Assembly: GCA_016711345.1 (NCBI GenBank)
Contig: JADJTD010000001.1
Location: 2,294,001-2,358,000, forward strand
Direction of reading: 5' to 3'
DNA from: Chloracidobacterium sp.
GTDB lineage: Bacteria; Acidobacteriota; Blastocatellia; Pyrinomonadales; Pyrinomonadaceae
Length of the DNA stretch: 64,000 bases
Under the pieces are notes generated by a model. The model was not told the DNA's origin. It worked only from the letters and a program-made list of their open reading frames with translations, and made no database searches. Position numbers and translations under genes: made by a program. The number at the start of each line of letters is the position of its first letter. The first letter of the stretch is position 1. Of this stretch, positions 60,444 through 64,000 are shown piece by piece.

Positions 60444-61793
60444 TTACGAGACAAATATTCGAACTAATCCGAAGAGGCCGCCTCCGAGTATGACCCAAAA
60501 TACATCTACCTTTAGGCGGAAGAGTGCAACGAAGGCGGCAATGCCCGTAATTAAGGCGAACCAATTGATATTTCCGCCAAAACCCTCAGAGAAAATAACC
60601 GCTGAACCGAAGACAAGAGCGAGATTGAGGATCACACCAACGACAGCGGCCGTTACGCCTGAAAGGGCTCCGGTAAGCACTTTGCTGCCGCGAAGTTTTT
60701 CTATATAGGGTGCTCCTAGAAAGATAAAAAGGAACGACGGCAGGAATGTCGTGTAGGTCGTGATCAATGCTCCGATTACGCCGGACATGAGCGGAGACAT
60801 CCCGTCAGATGGATTGTTCCAACCTGCCATAAATCCGACGAATTGGAGCACCATGATTAGTGGTCCCGGCGTTGTTTCGGCAAGTGCGAGTCCGTCAACG
60901 GCTTGCGTCGGGGTGATCCAGGTATACGGAGCCGTAGTAACCGCTTGTGTTACGTAGGCAAGTACCGCGTACGCTCCGCCAAATGTTACTAGAGCGGAGA
61001 CGGTGAAAAACTTATATTCCTCGACATGCAAACTGCTGAATCCACGCCATGCAATTAGTGCCGTGAAAGGCACCAGCCATAACACAATACCGACGGCGAG
61101 AGTTTTGACGAGTCGAGATCGACTCGGAACAGTGTGTTCAAGAGGTGTTTCATCATCAGGGATGACAAGCGACAGTTTTTGGTCATCGTCGGTTACATTA
61201 CGATCCTTATGTTTCTCAATTGGCGTTGCGAATAAAGCGGGCGTAAACCAAATTCCAGCAAGCCCTGCCAAAGCAGCACCTAAAACAATCAACGGAAACG
61301 GAACATGAAGGAAATAGATCGCGACAAAGGCAAGAGCGGCAATTGCGTAATGTGTCTCACGTTTAAGGGCGCGTTTGCCGATCTTAAAAAGAGCTTCGAC
61401 AACTATTGCAACGACAACGGGCTTGAAACCGTCGAGCACGCCATTCACGGCCGGAATGTGCCCATAAGCGGCGTACACATAAGACAGTCCGAGCAAGATA
61501 AAGATCGAGGGAATCACAAAGAACGCACCAGCGATAATGCCGCCTAAAGTACGGTGCATCAGCCAACCTATGTACACAGCAAGCTGTTGGGCCTCAGGCC
61601 CCGGCAGCAGCATGCAGTAATTCAACGCGTGTAGGAACCGCTCTTCGCCAAGCCAGCGTCGCTTATCGACAAGCTCCTTGTGCATTATCGCGATCTGCCC
61701 CGCCGGGCCACCAAACGAAATGAATCCGAGCTTCAACCAAAAGCGAAAGGCTTCGGTGAAGGAGACGTGTCGTTTACCAGTCAGTTTTTCCAC
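60444..61793 (-). CDS. chrA: Chromate transporter (ChrA family)
   Basis: The 449-residue membrane protein has two homologous CHR halves: FWLKLGFISFGGPAGQIAIM with LPGPEAQQLAVYIGW in the first, and FFTVSALVTFGGAYAVLAYV with LAETTPGPLIMVLQFVGF in the second. Members export chromate across the inner membrane, although many genomic copies have unknown substrates. A hydrophilic loop of about 50 residues separates the halves. It starts 6 bases after the ychF stop, so the two share a transcript. Confidence 0.93.
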   Translation of the reverse strand: MEKLTGKRHVSFTEAFRFWLKLGFISFGGPAGQIAIMHKELVDKRRWLGEERFLHALNYCMLLPGPEAQQLAVYIGWLMHRTLGGIIAGAFFVIPSIFILLGLSYVYAAYGHIPAVNGVLDGFKPVVVAIVVEALFKIGKRALKRETHYAIAALAFVAIYFLHVPFPLIVLGAALAGLAGIWFTPALFATPIEKHKDRNVTDDDQKLSLVIPDDETPLEHTVPSRSRLVKTLAVGIVLWLVPFTALIAWRGFSSLHVEEYKFFTVSALVTFGGAYAVLAYVTQAVTTAPYTWITPTQAVDGLALAETTPGPLIMVLQFVGFMAGWNNPSDGMSPLMSGVIGALITTYTTFLPSFLFIFLGAPYIEKLRGSKVLTGALSGVTAAVVGVILNLALVFGSAVIFSEGFGGNINWFALITGIAAFVALFRLKVDVFWVILGGGLFGLVRIFVS

Positions 61794-61799
61794 ATTTAA

Positions 61800-62903
61800 T
61801 TAAACATTAAACCGGAAATCAACCACGTCGCCGTCTTGCATGATGTACTCTTTGCCCTCGAGGCGGGCGAGGCCTTTTTCGCTGGCGGCTTTTCGGCTGC
61901 CACAGGCCACGAGGTCGTTATAGCCGATGATCTCGGCGCGGATGAAGCCGCGTTCGATGTCAGTGTGGATCTCACCGGCGGCCTGTGGAGCCTTGGTACC
62001 AATGGGAATTGTCCAGGCACGGACTTCTTTTTCGCCGGCCGTGAGAAAGCTCATCAGTCCGAGCATGTGAAAGGCGGCTTTGATCAGTTCGTCGACACCG
62101 CTTGAGGCGAGGCCGAGGTCCTTTAGATATTCGCTGCGCTCGGCTGCGTCGAGGGCGACGAGCTCAGCCTCGAGCTTTGCACAGATCACGACAACATCGG
62201 CGTTCTCACTGGCCGCGTGTTTTTTTACCGCCGCGACATGTGGATTACCGTCGGGGTTTGCAAGGGTTTCTTCATCAACGTTGGCGGCGTAGATCGTGGG
62301 TTTGGTCGAGAGAAAGAACCAGGTTTTAACTATGGCTCGTTCGTCATCAGTAAGGTCGACGGCTCGTGCAGGACGGCCTTCTTCTAGCACGGGCAGAATC
62401 TTGTCGAGTATGACAAGTTCAGCCTTGGCGTCTTTATCACCGCCTGATTTAGCCGAGCGGGTCGCTTTATCCTTGCGTTTCTCAGCAGAAGCAAGATCGG
62501 CAAGGGCAAGCTCGATCTGGATCGTCTCGATGTCTCGCACGGGATCGACCGAACCTTCGACGTGGATAATGTTGTCGTCGTCAAAGCATCGGACGACTTG
62601 AATGACGGCATGCGTCTCACGGATGTTGGCGAGAAACTGATTGCCCAAACCTTCGCCTTTGGATGCACCGCGAACGAGGCCGGCGATATCCAAAAACTCG
62701 ACCGTCGCAGGTACGACCTTTTGTGCATTGTTGAGCTTTTCGAGTACGGCAAGCCGTTCGTCGGGCACAGCGACGACGCCGACATTCGGTTCAATGGTCG
62801 CAAAAGGGTAATTTGCCGCCAGCGCCGCTTCCTGGGCGGTCAAGGCATTAAAAAGTGTAGATTTTCCGACGTTGGGCAAGCCAACGATTCCTGCTTGTAA
62901 CAT
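61800..62903 (-). CDS. ychF: YchF/Ola1-type ribosome-associated ATPase
   Basis: The 367-residue cytoplasmic protein has P-loop GLPNVGKST, the switch DIAGLVRGASKGEGLGNQFL, NVDEE in the NxxE (ATP-specific) position and the TGS-like C-terminus (RAEIIGYNDLVACGSRKAAS, EYIMQDGDVVDFRFNV). The C-terminal TGS domain and full length are intact. It binds ribosomes and hydrolyses ATP; redox and stress roles are known. It is the first gene of a ychF-chrA transcript. Confidence 0.97.
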   Translation of the reverse strand: MLQAGIVGLPNVGKSTLFNALTAQEAALAANYPFATIEPNVGVVAVPDERLAVLEKLNNAQKVVPATVEFLDIAGLVRGASKGEGLGNQFLANIRETHAVIQVVRCFDDDNIIHVEGSVDPVRDIETIQIELALADLASAEKRKDKATRSAKSGGDKDAKAELVILDKILPVLEEGRPARAVDLTDDERAIVKTWFFLSTKPTIYAANVDEETLANPDGNPHVAAVKKHAASENADVVVICAKLEAELVALDAAERSEYLKDLGLASSGVDELIKAAFHMLGLMSFLTAGEKEVRAWTIPIGTKAPQAAGEIHTDIERGFIRAEIIGYNDLVACGSRKAASEKGLARLEGKEYIMQDGDVVDFRFNV

Positions 62904-63108
62904 ATAGGTGCGTAAGCCGTGTGTTAGGCCAAAACTCTGATTTTACAGATTGTGCGTGGTTTTGGAAAGATTGGTGAGCCGAGTAGCTCTAAGAACGCAG
63001 TCACTATCATTCCCGGTCGTGACAATTTTTTCTGTAGCATATTGTGTTTTACGCCCGTTTTACGGTAAGTTATTTACAAGTTTGGAATCGCTCCACTAAC
63101 ACACATAT

Positions 63109-64000
63109 ATGGTCATTTCTTTGATTCTACTTGCATTACTTGCGCTTAGCGGCCTGGCATTGACTTACCTTGTCGTGAAGGACGAGTCTTTTATGTGGCG
63201 GCTTTCGGCCGGGAGCATTGCCGGTTCGACCATGTATGGCGTGGTCGTATTTGCGGTTTGCTATGTCGCGGGAGTTTTTACGCCGGTCACACTGCTAGTT
63301 GCGCTTGCGATCTCACTGCTGCCTTTGCTGTTGCTGTGGAAGCGGCCTGATATACAAAAGCAATTTCTGCACGACTGGGCAGTTGCCAAGGGTAAGACGC
63401 AGGGTTGGAATCTAAAGAAGCTGATAACGCTGTCGTATTACCTCTTCTTTTTCACGGTTATCTTTTTCTTCTTTGCGCAGGCCTGTTATTACATTCCCGA
63501 GGGCGGCAAGGTTGCAGCCGGTATAACTACTGGCGGCTATCAGAATCTGGGCGATCTTTCATTTCACCTCGGCGGCATATTCGCTTTTTCCGAAGGTGCG
63601 GTGTTTCCGCCGCAGAATCCGTCCTATGCCGGAGCTAAGTTCTCGTATCCGTTCATGGCGGATATGCTTGCAGCCTGTTTCGTTAAACTTGGTGCTGATT
63701 TCAAAGAAGTAATATTGGTTCAGAACGTGACCTGGGCAATCGCTCTGATGCTTATTCTGAAGCGGTTTACCGAAAAGATCACCGGCAGCTTGCTTGCAGG
63801 ACGCATCGCACCTGCGATCTTGTTCTTTAGCGGCGGACTTGGGTTTATTTGGTTTTTCCAGGATCTCGGCGCAGCAACGAAAGGCTTTAGCGATTTTATC
63901 TGGAATTTGCCGATCGATTACACGATCCGCAACGACGCCAAGGCACTGTTTCGTTGGGGCAATACGATGACCGTATTGTTCATCACGCAGCGAGGTATAT
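63109..64000 (+). CDS. Large polytopic membrane protein, possibly GT-C glycosyltransferase-like; 3' end outside window
   Basis: The reading frame from ATG 63109 is open to the window end (297 codons). It begins with helices (MVISLILLALLALSGLALTY), and has SAGSIAGSTMYGVVVFAVCY, LFFFTVIFFFFAQACYYIP, then GDLSFHLGGIFAFSEGAVFP and NPSYAGAKFSYPFMADMLAA, the pattern of GT-C-fold membrane glycosyltransferase-like proteins that use lipid-linked sugars. The family call is by pattern only. No neighbour downstream is visible. Confidence 0.75.
   Translation, partial: MVISLILLALLALSGLALTYLVVKDESFMWRLSAGSIAGSTMYGVVVFAVCYVAGVFTPVTLLVALAISLLPLLLLWKRPDIQKQFLHDWAVAKGKTQGWNLKKLITLSYYLFFFTVIFFFFAQACYYIPEGGKVAAGITTGGYQNLGDLSFHLGGIFAFSEGAVFPPQNPSYAGAKFSYPFMADMLAACFVKLGADFKEVILVQNVTWAIALMLILKRFTEKITGSLLAGRIAPAILFFSGGLGFIWFFQDLGAATKGFSDFIWNLPIDYTIRNDAKALFRWGNTMTVLFITQRGI

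Overview
The window looks like a chromosomal piece of an Acidobacteriota bacterium, most likely from class Blastocatellia (Pyrinomonadaceae-like). This is an inference from gene style, because no ribosomal RNA or other strong marker lies in the window. The clues are secreted proteins with long Thr/Pro linkers, CSLREA and beta-helix modules, TolB-like and PQQ-like propellers, tail-fibre-like proteins with NSFFG repeats, many short dispersed intergenic repeats, and core genes of ordinary bacterial type (dapF, acpS, pgeF, rlmN, ychF).

Layout. 1-13.6 kb: the end of a secreted dockerin/cohesin protein, a dapF variant in which both catalytic cysteines are serine, a copper-binding lipoprotein, an M28 peptidase, a TolB-like protein, an acyl-ACP desaturase, an MBL hydrolase, a sigma/anti-sigma pair and several secreted proteins. 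14.1-18.5 kb: two adjacent secreted nucleases. 18.5-22 kb: acpS, pgeF, a stand-alone DsbD-alpha-like protein and an apparently frameshifted rlmN. 22.1-29.1 kb: three paralogous fibre proteins, two of them behind near-identical promoter leaders. 29.3-40.7 kb: a NifU-like protein, a GAF-like protein, a giant secreted beta-helix/cohesin/FG-GAP protein with an internal 1.83 kb duplication, and a FecR-domain protein. 40.8-46.4 kb: an M16 peptidase pair, a POT transporter and a CAT-anticodon tRNA.

46.4-60.4 kb is the most distinctive part and reads as a copper acquisition/handling locus. It has two TonB-dependent receptors, a Tat-exported PfpI protein resembling isonitrile hydratase, a YHS-PfpI fusion, an MbnP/MbnH (metallo-mystery) pair, a CusF-cytochrome c fusion, a PepSY membrane protein, a DsbA/DsbB pair, and a Cys/Met/His-rich protein with four CPM motifs. 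In the sequence given, the MbnH gene is cut by a single in-frame TAA. The likely logic is outer-membrane uptake of a metal complex, periplasmic capture and redox handling of copper, reduction at the membrane, and thiol maintenance. The window ends with chrA, ychF and the start of a large membrane protein.

Dispersed elements: a REP-like family (four recognisable loci including one inverted doublet, plus a diverged copy), CACAAAGGCACAGAG/CGCAGATA-type tracts, and two intergenic islands that share the same pair of motifs in opposite orientation.
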